The notes under the pieces were generated by a model. It was not told the DNA's origin. It ran no database searches and worked only from the letters and a program-made list of their open reading frames with translations. A stretch of 33,616 nucleotides of DNA from CALRBF01 sp964646465 (lineage in GTDB: Bacteria > Patescibacteriota > Minisyncoccia > SW-4-49-11). Every line of letters starts with the position of its first letter. The stretch's first letter is position 1. Positions 15,399 through 23,525 of the stretch are shown here, in pieces. The position numbers were made by a program, and so were the translations under genes. The stretch covers positions 1-33,616 of the forward strand of contig CAZYEN010000001.1 in assembly GCA_964646465.1 (NCBI GenBank), in the 5' to 3' direction.

Positions 15399-15427
15399 AT
15401 TGTACATTATATTAAGTTAATTGTAAA
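15399..15427 (-). promoter_or_regulatory. Promoter of the YdeI-like/photolyase pair
   Basis: On the minus strand: TTTACA (15427-15422), a 17-base spacer and TACAAT (15404-15399). It fixes the downstream start codon at 15371, with a leader of about 20 bases. Confidence 0.7.
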
Positions 15428-15451
15428 ACACATATTCCTCAGGCTTATTGG

Positions 15452-15477
15452 TGGCACCTTCCCCAAGGGAGGACAAT
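15452..15477 (+). repeat. Intergenic repeat, copy 1
   Basis: A 26-base unit with a CCTTCCC-CAA-GGGAGG hairpin followed by ACAAT. It matches 27217-27242 at 21 of 26 positions, and both copies are intergenic. The C/G-rich hairpin plus ACAAT layout resembles dispersed palindromic elements of other bacteria. Confidence 0.55.
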
Positions 15478-15485
15478 GTTTTTAT

Positions 15486-15655
15486 ATAAAAAATCCCCGC
15501 TGCGATGTGCATTGGGGATTGTGTGTGGGAAGAAGGTTAAAATCTTACATTAGATCTCAACAATTTCTTCTTTTGGTATTTTTTTAAAAATGCTATCTCA
15601 AAGTTTTCAAAGAACTTTAGCCTCTCGATTTGGTTTATTAGGAGACTGTGTCAAG
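15486..15655 (-). ncRNA. Probable small structured RNA divergent from alaS
   Basis: The 364 bases between the starts of the YdeI-like gene (15371) and alaS (15736) hold no credible ORF. On the minus strand there is a promoter at 15688-15660, then two hairpins. One at 15622-15592 has the AAAGTT/AACTTT core with outer GCTA/TAGC. The other at 15561-15536 has ten consecutive pairs including G-T, around a 6-base loop. The transcript would end at an intrinsic terminator (15520-15492 plus T run). Predicted length is about 170 nt. I recognise no known RNA family. The boundaries are inferred. Confidence 0.5.
15488..15520 (-). terminator. Intrinsic terminator on the minus strand
   Basis: On the minus strand, AATCCCC pairs with GGGGATT, with an inner TGC/GCA stem across a small internal loop, and six T follow (15493-15488). 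On the plus strand there is no T run, so it serves minus-strand transcription. Confidence 0.7.
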
Positions 15656-15659
15656 GTTG

Positions 15660-15688
15660 AGTGTAGCCTATTTGAAAATTTTTGGCAA
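15660..15688 (-). promoter_or_regulatory. Minus-strand promoter for the putative small RNA
   Basis: TTGCCA (15688-15683), a 17-base spacer and TACACT (15665-15660). Its -35 overlaps the alaS -35 (TTGGCA, 15682-15687) on the other strand, so RNA polymerase can probably hold only one of the two at a time. Confidence 0.5.
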
Positions 15689-15710
15689 TTATGGTATTAT
15701 CATAGATAAA
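15682..15710 (+). promoter_or_regulatory. Promoter of the alaS operon
   Basis: TTGGCA (15682-15687), a 17-base spacer and GATAAA (15705-15710). An alternative extended -10 TGG-TATTAT lies at 15692-15700 without a good -35. The leader to ATG 15736 is under 25 bases, leaving no room for a T-box. Confidence 0.5.
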
Positions 15711-15735
15711 GCATTGTTATATATTGCTATCTAAT

Positions 15736-17466
15736 ATGAAAGTTATTCAACAATTTGTAGAGTATTTTGAGTCTCAAGGTCATATTCAGGTAGACTCTTC
15801 CTCTTTATTACCTAAAGGGGATACTTCGGTTTTATTTACTACGGCAGGGATGCAGCAGTTTAAGTCTTATTATCTTGGGACTCCGTCTCCGTATGGGAAT
15901 CGGGTTGTGAGTGTGCAGAAGTGTCTTCGAGTTGATGATATTGATGAGGTGGGGGATGAGACTCATAATACTTTTTTTGAAATGCTTGGGAATTTTTCTT
16001 TTAATTATCCTGAAGGTGAGGGGAGTTATTTTAAGGCTGAAGCGATTAGATTTGGGTATGAGCTAATTGCAGAGCAGTTGGGCATGCAGATTGATTATGT
16101 GACGGTCTTTGTTGGTGATGAGAAGAGTCCTAGAGATACTGAAACTCTAGCTATTTGGCAGGATTTAGCTCGGGATAAAGGAATTGAGTTAGAGATTAAA
16201 GAATTAGGAAGAAAAGATAATTTTTGGGGTCCAACTGGAGCAGAAGGGCCTTGTGGGCCAACTACGGAGATTTTTGTGAATGGGGTGGAGGTTTGGAATA
16301 TTGTTTTCAATCAATATTATTCTAAAATTGGTGGTATCTTGGAGACTTTACCTCAACAAGGTGTGGATACAGGTGGAGGTTTAGAGAGAATTATGGCTCA
16401 ATTGGAGGGTGTAAGTTCAGTGTATGAGACGAGAGTCTTTGCTTCAATTATGTCTGATTTGAGGGAACGATTTCAAGATCAAAAGGATTCTGTATATAGA
16501 GTTTTATTTGACCATATTCGGGCCAGTACTTTTCTTTTAGCTGAGGGAGTAGTTCCTTCTAACAAAGAACAAGGTTATATTTTGAGGCGCTTACTTCGTA
16601 AAGTGATGAGTTTAACCAATTCTTATGATAGATCTCTTGAGCTGATTTTTGATACAGTAGACTCTATTATTGAGATTTATAAGGATAGATATATTGATTT
16701 AGTTGTAGCTAAAGATAGCATAAAATCTTTAATTCAAAATGAATATGCACTATTTCAAGATGCTTTATCTCGAGGGATGAAGTATGCAGATAAAATTTTG
16801 AAGAAAAAGCGAGTGCCTCATATGTCGGGAGAAGAAGCTTTCTTGTTAGCTTCTACTTATGGTTTATCTCCAGAGGTTTTAAAATTACAAGGACTATCTT
16901 TTGATGAGAGTGATTTTGAGATTTATAAAGCTGAACATCAGGCTGTTTCTCGGGCTGGAGCTACCAAAAAATTTGGAGGACATGGATTGATTTTGGATAA
17001 TGGGGAGTTGAAAGCTGCCAATGAAGAAGAGTTAGCTATTGTAACTAGGCTTCACAGTGCTACCCATTTATTGAATCAGGCTTTACGAGAGGTTTTGGGG
17101 CAAGAAGTGGAACAAAAAGGTTCAGATATTACAGCAGAGCGAACTCGATTTGACTTTAGTTTTGATAGAAAACTGACTCCTGAGGAAATTCAAGTGATTG
17201 AGGATAAAGTTAATAGTTATATTCAACAAGAAGCTGATGTTATTATTACTAATATGTCTCTGGAGGATGCTAAAAAATCTGGAGCTTTATATTTGTCTAA
17301 TAGAAATTATCCAGAAGTGGTAGATGTGTATAGCTTTGGAAATGTATCTAAAGAATTGTGTGGAGGACCACACATTAAGAACACTAAAGAGATAGGACAG
17401 TTTAAGATTAAAAAGGAAGAAGCTGTGGCTCGCGGTGTGAGGCGAATTCGTGGTATAATAATTTAA
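15736..17466 (+). CDS. alaS: Alanyl-tRNA synthetase, short form without C-Ala domain
   Basis: Charges tRNA-Ala and hydrolyses mischarged Ser- or Gly-tRNA. 576 residues from ATG 15736 (a TTG at 15724 would add four). The class II core is intact: LFTTAGMQQFK near 32, THNTFFEMLGNFSF near 82, FWGPTGAEGPCGPTTE near 159 and VDTGGGLERI near 211. The editing domain keeps the four zinc/active-site ligands H440, H444 (HSATH) and C542, H546 (CGGPH). The chain stops right after the editing domain, so the C-terminal oligomerisation/tRNA-elbow domain (C-Ala, present in the 876-residue E. coli enzyme) is absent. The frame ends cleanly in TAA 1 base before the next gene, so this is a natural short form and not a break. 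First gene of an apparent five-gene operon. Confidence 0.95.
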   Translation: MKVIQQFVEYFESQGHIQVDSSSLLPKGDTSVLFTTAGMQQFKSYYLGTPSPYGNRVVSVQKCLRVDDIDEVGDETHNTFFEMLGNFSFNYPEGEGSYFKAEAIRFGYELIAEQLGMQIDYVTVFVGDEKSPRDTETLAIWQDLARDKGIELEIKELGRKDNFWGPTGAEGPCGPTTEIFVNGVEVWNIVFNQYYSKIGGILETLPQQGVDTGGGLERIMAQLEGVSSVYETRVFASIMSDLRERFQDQKDSVYRVLFDHIRASTFLLAEGVVPSNKEQGYILRRLLRKVMSLTNSYDRSLELIFDTVDSIIEIYKDRYIDLVVAKDSIKSLIQNEYALFQDALSRGMKYADKILKKKRVPHMSGEEAFLLASTYGLSPEVLKLQGLSFDESDFEIYKAEHQAVSRAGATKKFGGHGLILDNGELKAANEEELAIVTRLHSATHLLNQALREVLGQEVEQKGSDITAERTRFDFSFDRKLTPEEIQVIEDKVNSYIQQEADVIITNMSLEDAKKSGALYLSNRNYPEVVDVYSFGNVSKELCGGPHIKNTKEIGQFKIKKEEAVARGVRRIRGIII

Positions 17467-17467
17467 T

Positions 17468-18064
17468 ATGAAAATAAAGCAGAAAATTCTACTTAGAAAA
17501 TCTCTACATTTGAGTTTAATTATCCCATTTGGAATTTTTTGGTATTTATCATTGCAGACTTTTGCTTATGCTCAGGAATATGCCAGATGGTTCTTGATTA
17601 TTTTTGTTTCTTTATTCTTGATTTATGAATATATTAGACTAGATACTAAAATATGGGTCCCTTTTGCTAAATTGGTAAAGCCAAAAGAGTATGAGACTAG
17701 TGTAGATGGGTTTAATTTAGTATTGGCTGCTATTGTTGCTAATAGTTTATTCTCTCCTCAAATTGCTGTTGTAGCCATTTTAATAGCTATTATTGGAGAT
17801 ACTTTCTCTACAATTGGTGGAATTTATGGTACAATGAAAGTATTCCCAAAAACTGAAAACAAAACCACTTGGGAAGGTATCTTTCTCACATTGTTAGCTA
17901 ACTTTTTTATTGCTGGTAGTATTCTTGGGTTTAGTCTTTTTCCATTAGTGCTAGCTATTGCTGGAGTAGTTATCGAGACTTATGCTACTAAATTAGACGA
18001 TAACTTAGCTATTCCTTTAGGAGTGGGTTTAATTGGAGAAATTATCTTGTTTATAATAACATAA
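17468..18064 (+). CDS. CTP-dependent lipid kinase / dolichol kinase-like membrane protein
   Basis: 198 residues with about six hydrophobic segments. Motifs fit the dolichol kinase/DGK1/VTE5 branch of the CDP-transferase superfamily: an N-terminal RKSLHLSL, GDTFSTIGGIYG near 119-130, KTTWEG near 142 and the hallmark LDDNLAIPLGVG near 175-186. These enzymes use CTP to phosphorylate lipid alcohols such as polyprenols, diacylglycerol or phytol. A polyprenol or diacylglycerol kinase would fit a genome with glycosyltransferases. The substrate cannot be told from sequence. It starts 1 base after the alaS stop. Confidence 0.75.
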   Translation: MKIKQKILLRKSLHLSLIIPFGIFWYLSLQTFAYAQEYARWFLIIFVSLFLIYEYIRLDTKIWVPFAKLVKPKEYETSVDGFNLVLAAIVANSLFSPQIAVVAILIAIIGDTFSTIGGIYGTMKVFPKTENKTTWEGIFLTLLANFFIAGSILGFSLFPLVLAIAGVVIETYATKLDDNLAIPLGVGLIGEIILFIIT

Positions 18065-18074
18065 ATTTATTAAT

Positions 18075-19283
18075 ATGTTTGGAAAAAAAGAAATATTACA
18101 ACCTTTAATCATAGATATATCAGAAAATAGAGTCTCAGTAATTGATTATACAATAGATACAAAAACGGGAAATACTATTATTAAAGCTTTGGGTGAGACA
18201 AAGTTGCCTTTTGGAGTAGTCAACACAAACTTTATTGAACAAGAGGATTTATTAGTACAAGCTATTGAGGAGGCTATTACTCAAGTAAGACCTGTTAATT
18301 CGAATGTTAAGGAGCAGTCTAGTGTTGTATTTGGGGTTTCTGGTCCAATGGTTGAGGTTGTGCCAAGAGTAATTGAACTACAAAGAGATAATCCGAATCA
18401 TAAAATTCGATCTAAAGAATGGGTTAATTCTATTGATGATGTGTACTCTAAATTCGACTCTGAAGTTTATAATAGTGCTCAAGGACATACTTCACCACTA
18501 TCTCTTGTCCAAATTTCACTTAATAATATTATTCTAGATGGACAAGAATATCTCTCGCCAATTAATGAAATAGCTGAGCAAATCACCTTAGATACTATTA
18601 ATACCTATATTCCTACTAATTATAAACAATCTTTGATCAATATAGCCAAATCCAATGATTTACAGTTAGAAGGAGTTTATCATTATGACTTTGGAGTGGG
18701 ACAGTTAATATTAGATTATAATACCAATAAAGATATATCGATTATTCTTGTAGACATTAGATTTGGACATACTAGTATTAGTCTTATACAAAACCAAAAA
18801 ATTACATATGCCCATTCATTTAGTGTTGGAAGTCATAGTTTTACTCAAGCTATTGCCAATACCTTTCAAATTACTATCGATGAGGCTGAGACTGTGCGTC
18901 AAGAATATAGTATGTTACAACTACCAAGAGATATGTCACGTAAAATTACAGATGCTCTAGAAGCTGAAATTTCTCTTTGGTTACAAGGGGTGATATATTC
19001 TCTAAAGTATCTTAATATGAATAATAGTCTCACTCACATTTTTTTATATGGTGAAGGGGCTACACTATTAGGAGTAAAAGAATCTCTAGAATATAGTACT
19101 TGGTATAAATCACTTAGTTTAACTCAGAAACCTTCATTGTCTATTTTAACTTCTAAGCAATTCTCTCATATTGTAGATATGACCAGTCATATAGAAGGTT
19201 CTAGATTTGTAGGTATGTTGGGCTTACTTCATCTTTCAAGTATTCCTTTGGACATTCATTTACCTTATCGTATAAGCGAATAA
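18075..19283 (+). CDS. Actin-like ATPase of the FtsA/PilM type
   Basis: 402 residues. The phosphate-binding and hinge features of the FtsA/PilM group can be traced. ILVDIRFGHTSISLIQNQKI near 225-245 is the phosphate-2 loop with the family's glycine. SFSVGSHSFTQAIANTF and IDEAETVR follow. FLYGEGATLLGVKESL near 325-340 is the adenosine motif. An inserted region (~85-150) would match the 1C/SHS2 position. Such proteins polymerise or bind the cytosolic tail of a membrane partner: PilM with PilN in type IV pili, FtsA with divisome proteins. Here the next gene (2 bases on) encodes a protein with a cytosolic domain and one TM, a likely partner. No pilN, pilO or ftsZ is in view, so pilus or division cannot be decided. 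Confidence 0.75.
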   Translation: MFGKKEILQPLIIDISENRVSVIDYTIDTKTGNTIIKALGETKLPFGVVNTNFIEQEDLLVQAIEEAITQVRPVNSNVKEQSSVVFGVSGPMVEVVPRVIELQRDNPNHKIRSKEWVNSIDDVYSKFDSEVYNSAQGHTSPLSLVQISLNNIILDGQEYLSPINEIAEQITLDTINTYIPTNYKQSLINIAKSNDLQLEGVYHYDFGVGQLILDYNTNKDISIILVDIRFGHTSISLIQNQKITYAHSFSVGSHSFTQAIANTFQITIDEAETVRQEYSMLQLPRDMSRKITDALEAEISLWLQGVIYSLKYLNMNNSLTHIFLYGEGATLLGVKESLEYSTWYKSLSLTQKPSLSILTSKQFSHIVDMTSHIEGSRFVGMLGLLHLSSIPLDIHLPYRISE

Positions 19284-19285
19284 AT

Positions 19286-20860
19286 ATGAAATCTCATACA
19301 TCCAAAAAATCCATCATTATAAATCCAAAAGACAGCTTATCTGATATTATTTATCAGATAAAAAGTTATGTTCTTCAAAACAAAAATACTTCTGTATATA
19401 TACCAGATGCTATGTATATGCTATATAATCCTGTTAATAGGGAATTGTTTATAAATAACATCAAGCAATTATCAGATAAATATGATATAGATTTATATAG
19501 TACAGACAATAGTTTGATAAATTTACTAAAGGCTGCAGACATCAAGATTAAATATTTAGATAATATACAGGATATTGAAGATGATGCCTCTCATCAACAA
19601 GATGATGCCACATATATTGATTTCTTAGCTTATAAACAAGCCATTCAAGATAATCCAGAACAACATTCGATACAGTCAGAACCAATTTTTCAGGCCTCAA
19701 ATAGAGATAACAGTGTAAATATTCCTACTAAAAGGCATACTAATAATAACTCTAAACCACATTCTAAAGGGTTATTATATTTAGCTATTATTTTAGGTGT
19801 AGTTTTTGCCTCTTTATTATCTCTAGTCTTTATCCCAAAGGCTGAAATTACAATTAAAACTAAAACAGAGGAATTATCTAAAGATTTTGAAGTGACTTTT
19901 GATCCTAATATTACTGATATTAGTTTAGAAAATAGGACTGTTCCATCTATGGTAGATATTATTTCAGCTTCCGTAGACGGAACTTATGAAGCTACTGGTT
20001 CTCAAACTGGGGGTACTAGAGCAGAAGGAGCCATTACTATTATTAATAAGACCTCAACATCACAACAATTAGTTGTAAATACCAGATTTAGATCAGAGAA
20101 AGGAAAACAATTTAGACTTATAGAATCTGTAATCGTTCCAGCTAATGCTTCTATCGAGGCTAAAATTAGAGCTGAATCTATAGGAATTGACTATAATATT
20201 CCTGCTGGTAAACTTACAATCCCTGGGCTAGAAGATACTCCAACTAAATTTGCAAGTATATATGGAGAGTTGAAAACGGATTTGAAAAATGGTACATCTG
20301 AAGATGGAACTGTAGTCACTAATGAAGATATAGATAAGGCTAGAGTTGATTTACAGAATAAATTAACGGAAGTAGTGAATAGTCAAGTTACAGAAAAAGA
20401 AGATTTGAAAGCTCTAGCTGTACAAAGTAAATTGAATGATATTAAATATGAAGGACTACCAAATGCTGGTGAAGGTATTAGAAGTTTTAATGTGAAAGCT
20501 AGTAGTAGTTTATCAGGAGTTTTTTATAAAGAAGAGGATTTAGATAAAGTTATTAAATCTCTATTAGAGACTCAAGTTTTAGAATCTCAACAATTGGGAG
20601 ATATTAATATTAGATTTGATAGACAGCAGGAATTTCCTGATAAACAAGCTGTAAAAATCAGAGTATATGTAAATTATAAAATTCAAACCAAGTTTGAGAA
20701 AGATAAGATAATTAATAGTATTAGACTTAAAACAGTCTCTCAATCTAAATCTTATTTAGAGAATTTAGATAATGTTGACACTGTAGAATTATTTCTTACT
20801 CCCAGCTTTAGTCCAATTTTACCAGTTTTGAAGTCTAGAATAACTATAAATGTTGAATAA
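19286..20860 (+). CDS. Rossmann-like/TM/baseplate-like membrane protein paired with the actin-like ATPase
   Basis: 524 residues in three parts. Residues ~10-92 look like an alternating alpha/beta cytosolic domain (VYIPDAMYMLYN, then YDIDLYSTDNSLINLLKAA). An acidic/Asn-rich linker follows (93-160). One TM helix lies at 162-183 (LLYLAIILGVVFASLLSLVF). The remaining ~340 residues are predicted outside and strand-rich. GTRAEGAITIINKTS, FRLIESVIVPANASIEAKI and IPAGKLTIPGLEDTP resemble the baseplate J-like fold of phage tails. This three-part protein is a recurring CPR type of unknown function. The gene sits 2 bases after the FtsA/PilM-like gene and 1 base before a 4-TM gene, suggesting a trans-envelope complex. 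Confidence 0.7.
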   Translation: MKSHTSKKSIIINPKDSLSDIIYQIKSYVLQNKNTSVYIPDAMYMLYNPVNRELFINNIKQLSDKYDIDLYSTDNSLINLLKAADIKIKYLDNIQDIEDDASHQQDDATYIDFLAYKQAIQDNPEQHSIQSEPIFQASNRDNSVNIPTKRHTNNNSKPHSKGLLYLAIILGVVFASLLSLVFIPKAEITIKTKTEELSKDFEVTFDPNITDISLENRTVPSMVDIISASVDGTYEATGSQTGGTRAEGAITIINKTSTSQQLVVNTRFRSEKGKQFRLIESVIVPANASIEAKIRAESIGIDYNIPAGKLTIPGLEDTPTKFASIYGELKTDLKNGTSEDGTVVTNEDIDKARVDLQNKLTEVVNSQVTEKEDLKALAVQSKLNDIKYEGLPNAGEGIRSFNVKASSSLSGVFYKEEDLDKVIKSLLETQVLESQQLGDINIRFDRQQEFPDKQAVKIRVYVNYKIQTKFEKDKIINSIRLKTVSQSKSYLENLDNVDTVELFLTPSFSPILPVLKSRITINVE

Positions 20861-20861
20861 T

Positions 20862-21332
20862 ATGAATATTATTTGGCCTTTGTTATTGCCACTTATCCCT
20901 CTTACCTGGGGTTTGATAGATGTAGTAAGGCTAAAAAACTTTTTAGAAGATAGAGGTTTGCTAAAACTAGGTTTAGAGAGAAGTGAGTTAGAACGATTAA
21001 ATATAATTAGAGCTATTATCTTTGCCTTAATTATAATATTTGTAATTCTAGCTTCAGGTAAAACTCAACTTATTGTCGGAATGATAGGTATGATAATGGG
21101 AGGTCTTATTATATACTACTCAGAGATTATACACCGAGTTTTTGGAATAGGAGGTGGACCAGATTCTAAATTTAGAGCTGATACTAAAGTGAAATTAGTA
21201 GGTTTAGTTATTTGTATTTTATCAGCCCTTTGGATGTCAGGAATCACACAAGGATTATTGATTTGGTTCCTTCAAACGTCTAATTTGTTGCCAGACCCAG
21301 ATTTAACATCATATTTCGGAGGCTCTATTTAA
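20862..21332 (+). CDS. Four-TM membrane protein, unknown
   Basis: 156 residues from ATG 20862, 1 base after the upstream stop; an ATG at 20850 would overlap it by 11 bases. Four hydrophobic segments are seen: an N-terminal one (WPLLLPLIPLTWGLIDVV), two in the middle (AIIFALIIIFVILASG and LIVGMIGMIMGGLIIYYS) and one near the C-terminus (LVGLVICILSALWMSG). Between the first two is a charged loop (LEDRGLLKLGLERSELERLN). No known family. Last gene of the apparent alaS-to-membrane operon. Its 3' end overlaps the convergent tsaC gene by 24 bases. Confidence 0.65.
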   Translation: MNIIWPLLLPLIPLTWGLIDVVRLKNFLEDRGLLKLGLERSELERLNIIRAIIFALIIIFVILASGKTQLIVGMIGMIMGGLIIYYSEIIHRVFGIGGGPDSKFRADTKVKLVGLVICILSALWMSGITQGLLIWFLQTSNLLPDPDLTSYFGGSI

Positions 21333-22286
21333 TCTATCCATAATGGCCAACCCTAACCCTTCGGGGTGAAAACTCTCAGCCAATATAATATCTACTTTCT
21401 GAGAGTCAAAATAATGTAAACCAGCATATAGATTAGACGATACAGTCTTATAATTAGTTCTAGATCCCAAATCAAAACCAATTACTTGAGAAGGTAATAT
21501 CTGATAAATTTCAGTAGAGATTAAAGCACCTACTTTATATCCTTTAGCTAGATAAGATTCTATTTTTGATGCAATATCCTCATCCAATGGTACTAGTTCT
21601 AACTTAGCTTCTGGAGCATAATGTCGATATTTCATCCCAGGGGATTGTATCTTATTTGTTTTTTGAGATAATGTTACTTTAGTTCCTAATATTTGCTCAA
21701 TTTGTTCTTGAGTAATATATCCCTGTCTCAAAATGACCGGTTGTTTTTCCAGAGCATTAATAACAGTAGATTCCAGACCTATTTCACTTGGCTCTCCCTC
21801 TATTACAAAAACATTATTTTCAAAATAATCTTTAATCTGTTGTGGTTGAGTAGAACTAGGCTTTCCTGAAGGATTGACTGAAGGAGCTGCTAAAGGTACG
21901 CTACATTTAGAAATAAATTTCTTCGCAATAGAATTGCTAGGAAAACGAATTACCACGGTATCAAGACCAGCTGTAACAATATCTGATATAATCTCAGATT
22001 TTGGGAAGACAATACTGAGAGGTCCGGGCCAAAATTGATCAATTAGCTTTTGATTTTCACTTGAAATATTACTAACCAATTGAGGTAATATTTCAAGTGA
22101 ACTAATGTGGACAATCAGAGGATTATCAGCTGGTCTATTTTTGAGCTTGAAAATTTTGGCAATAGCTTGTTTATCAAAAACATTAGCCCCCAAACCATAT
22201 ACAGTCTCAGTCGGAAAAGCTACAATACCACCATTTTGGATAATTTGCATGCCTTTTTGAATTTGTAAATCTAAATTTAGCTTCAT
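21309..22286 (-). CDS. tsaC: L-threonylcarbamoyladenylate synthase (Sua5/TsaC family, long form)
   Basis: Makes threonylcarbamoyl-AMP from Thr, bicarbonate and ATP, the first step of t6A37 modification in ANN-decoding tRNAs such as the tRNA-Ile in this window. 325 residues: a YrdC/TsaC domain (~8-190) with GGIVAFPTETVYGLGA, FKLKNRPADNPL, FWPGPLS and PSVNPSGKPSSTQP, joined by SPGMKYRHYAPEAKLELV (~217-234) to the C-terminal Sua5 domain. The HYAP linker identifies the Sua5-type long form rather than the short TsaC. Other t6A genes are not seen. Divergent from dprA. Confidence 0.93.
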   Translation of the reverse strand: MKLNLDLQIQKGMQIIQNGGIVAFPTETVYGLGANVFDKQAIAKIFKLKNRPADNPLIVHISSLEILPQLVSNISSENQKLIDQFWPGPLSIVFPKSEIISDIVTAGLDTVVIRFPSNSIAKKFISKCSVPLAAPSVNPSGKPSSTQPQQIKDYFENNVFVIEGEPSEIGLESTVINALEKQPVILRQGYITQEQIEQILGTKVTLSQKTNKIQSPGMKYRHYAPEAKLELVPLDEDIASKIESYLAKGYKVGALISTEIYQILPSQVIGFDLGSRTNYKTVSSNLYAGLHYFDSQKVDIILAESFHPEGLGLAIMDRLNRASEI

Positions 22287-22343
22287 ATATTAATTATAGA
22301 ATTAAAATAGTATAATATATTTATATATTAATATCAATAAATT

Positions 22344-23441
22344 ATGGATTATAATACTATTAGCTTACATTGTTTTAACACTTTACCTCAAATTGGACCA
22401 AAATCTCTAGCTAAAATTCAGGGAGCAGGAGCCCATAGACTTTGGTTAGAAGGCACTTTGAATGAGTTTCAATCTATCCTAGGATCTAGAGCTAAATTGG
22501 AATGGTATCAGGAATTTATTAAATTAAATCGAAAAAAATTTTTAGAACAAGAATTAGCATATCTAAGTAAAGAAAATATTCAAGTTATAAATAGACAAAA
22601 TGCAAGTTATCCAGATAAATTATTAGAGATATCTACTCCACCTACAATTCTATATGTTAAAGGAGATATTAGTGGACTTGATAATGCCCTATCCATAGTT
22701 GGTACTCGTAAATATACTCCTTATGGAGCTAGAATAGCTGAAAAATTGAGTAGGGAATTATCTGAGGCCGGTATTCCAATTATTAGTGGATTGGCTTTAG
22801 GTATAGATAGTATTGCTCATAGAGGTTGTCTAGATGGTAAAAGTAAAACTATCGCTGTATTAGGTGGAGGAATTTCATCACAAGCTTTATATCCGAAAAC
22901 TAACCAATCTCTGTCCAATACCATTATATCTAGTGGGGGAGCTCTAATTAGTGAATTTCCACCTAAAAGTAATCCTAGAAGAGAAAATTTTGTGCTAAGA
23001 AATCGTATAGTTAGTGGAATAGCTAGAGGTATATTGGTAATAGAAGCCCCTATAAAAAGCGGTACTATGACTACGGTAAAATATGCCTTAGAGCAAAACC
23101 GAGATGTATTTGCAATTCCTGGCAATATAGATGTTAAAAATAGTGAAGGTACTAATCAACTAATCAAACAAGGTGCTTATGCAGTAACTCAAGCTGAGGA
23201 TATATTAAATGTATTTGGGTTGGAAATAATTCGCAGAGAATTAGATTTAAGTCAATTTCAACCAGAACAAATAGTAATATTACAACATTTAACTCATAAC
23301 CCACTAAGCATAGAACAATTATCTCAACTAACCCAACAAGAAGTAATGGATTTAATGGCTACATTGTCTATTTTAGAATTATCTGGCATCGTGACCTTGG
23401 GTGCTCAAGGAGAATATTCTCTGAATGTCAGAATAGATTAG
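22344..23441 (+). CDS. dprA: DNA-processing protein DprA (Smf)
   Basis: Loads RecA on incoming single-stranded DNA during natural transformation. 365 residues. A short helix-hairpin-helix/SAM-like start (LPQIGPKSLAKIQ) is followed by the Rossmann-like core: SIVGTRKYTPYG near 117, GIPIISGLALGIDSIAHRG near 143, GGGISSQALYPKTN and FPPKSNPRRENFVLRNRIVSG near 205-225. Then come GTMTTVKYALEQNRDVFAIPG and a C-terminal winged-helix domain (~305-365). All DNA-contact motifs are present. A -10-like TATAAT lies at 22311-22316. With the secretion-like and competence functions typical of CPR bacteria, uptake of external DNA is a reasonable inference. Confidence 0.95.
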   Translation: MDYNTISLHCFNTLPQIGPKSLAKIQGAGAHRLWLEGTLNEFQSILGSRAKLEWYQEFIKLNRKKFLEQELAYLSKENIQVINRQNASYPDKLLEISTPPTILYVKGDISGLDNALSIVGTRKYTPYGARIAEKLSRELSEAGIPIISGLALGIDSIAHRGCLDGKSKTIAVLGGGISSQALYPKTNQSLSNTIISSGGALISEFPPKSNPRRENFVLRNRIVSGIARGILVIEAPIKSGTMTTVKYALEQNRDVFAIPGNIDVKNSEGTNQLIKQGAYAVTQAEDILNVFGLEIIRRELDLSQFQPEQIVILQHLTHNPLSIEQLSQLTQQEVMDLMATLSILELSGIVTLGAQGEYSLNVRID

Positions 23442-23491
23442 AGTTTTAATACTATTATCTAGTACATCCACTAGTAAATACACATAAAATA

Positions 23492-23500
23492 TGATACAAT
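23492..23500 (+). promoter_or_regulatory. Extended -10 promoter of aspS
   Basis: TGA plus TACAAT (23495-23500). The predicted start (~23507) is two bases from an ATG at 23509 that opens a 6-codon ORF (MYKNKL) whose TGA overlaps the aspS ATG. Confidence 0.5.
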
Positions 23501-23525
23501 AAAATTAAATGTATAAGAATAAATT

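Noticed and set aside
15360..15587. 75-codon plus-strand frame across the YdeI-like start and the repeat
   Set aside because: It crosses a promoter, a repeat and a terminator hairpin on the other strand, and its translation looks random.
15590..15709. 39-codon plus-strand ORF (MLSQSFQRTL...) upstream of alaS
   Set aside because: It overlaps the alaS promoter, has no promoter or homology that I recognise, and lies opposite the better supported minus-strand RNA signals.
15682..15735. T-box or other riboswitch in the alaS leader
   Set aside because: The predicted leader is under 25 bases and no T-box sequence is present.
15724..17466. alaS as a truncated pseudogene
   Set aside because: All catalytic and editing motifs are intact, the end falls at a domain border, and the next gene follows after one base. 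A natural short form is more likely.
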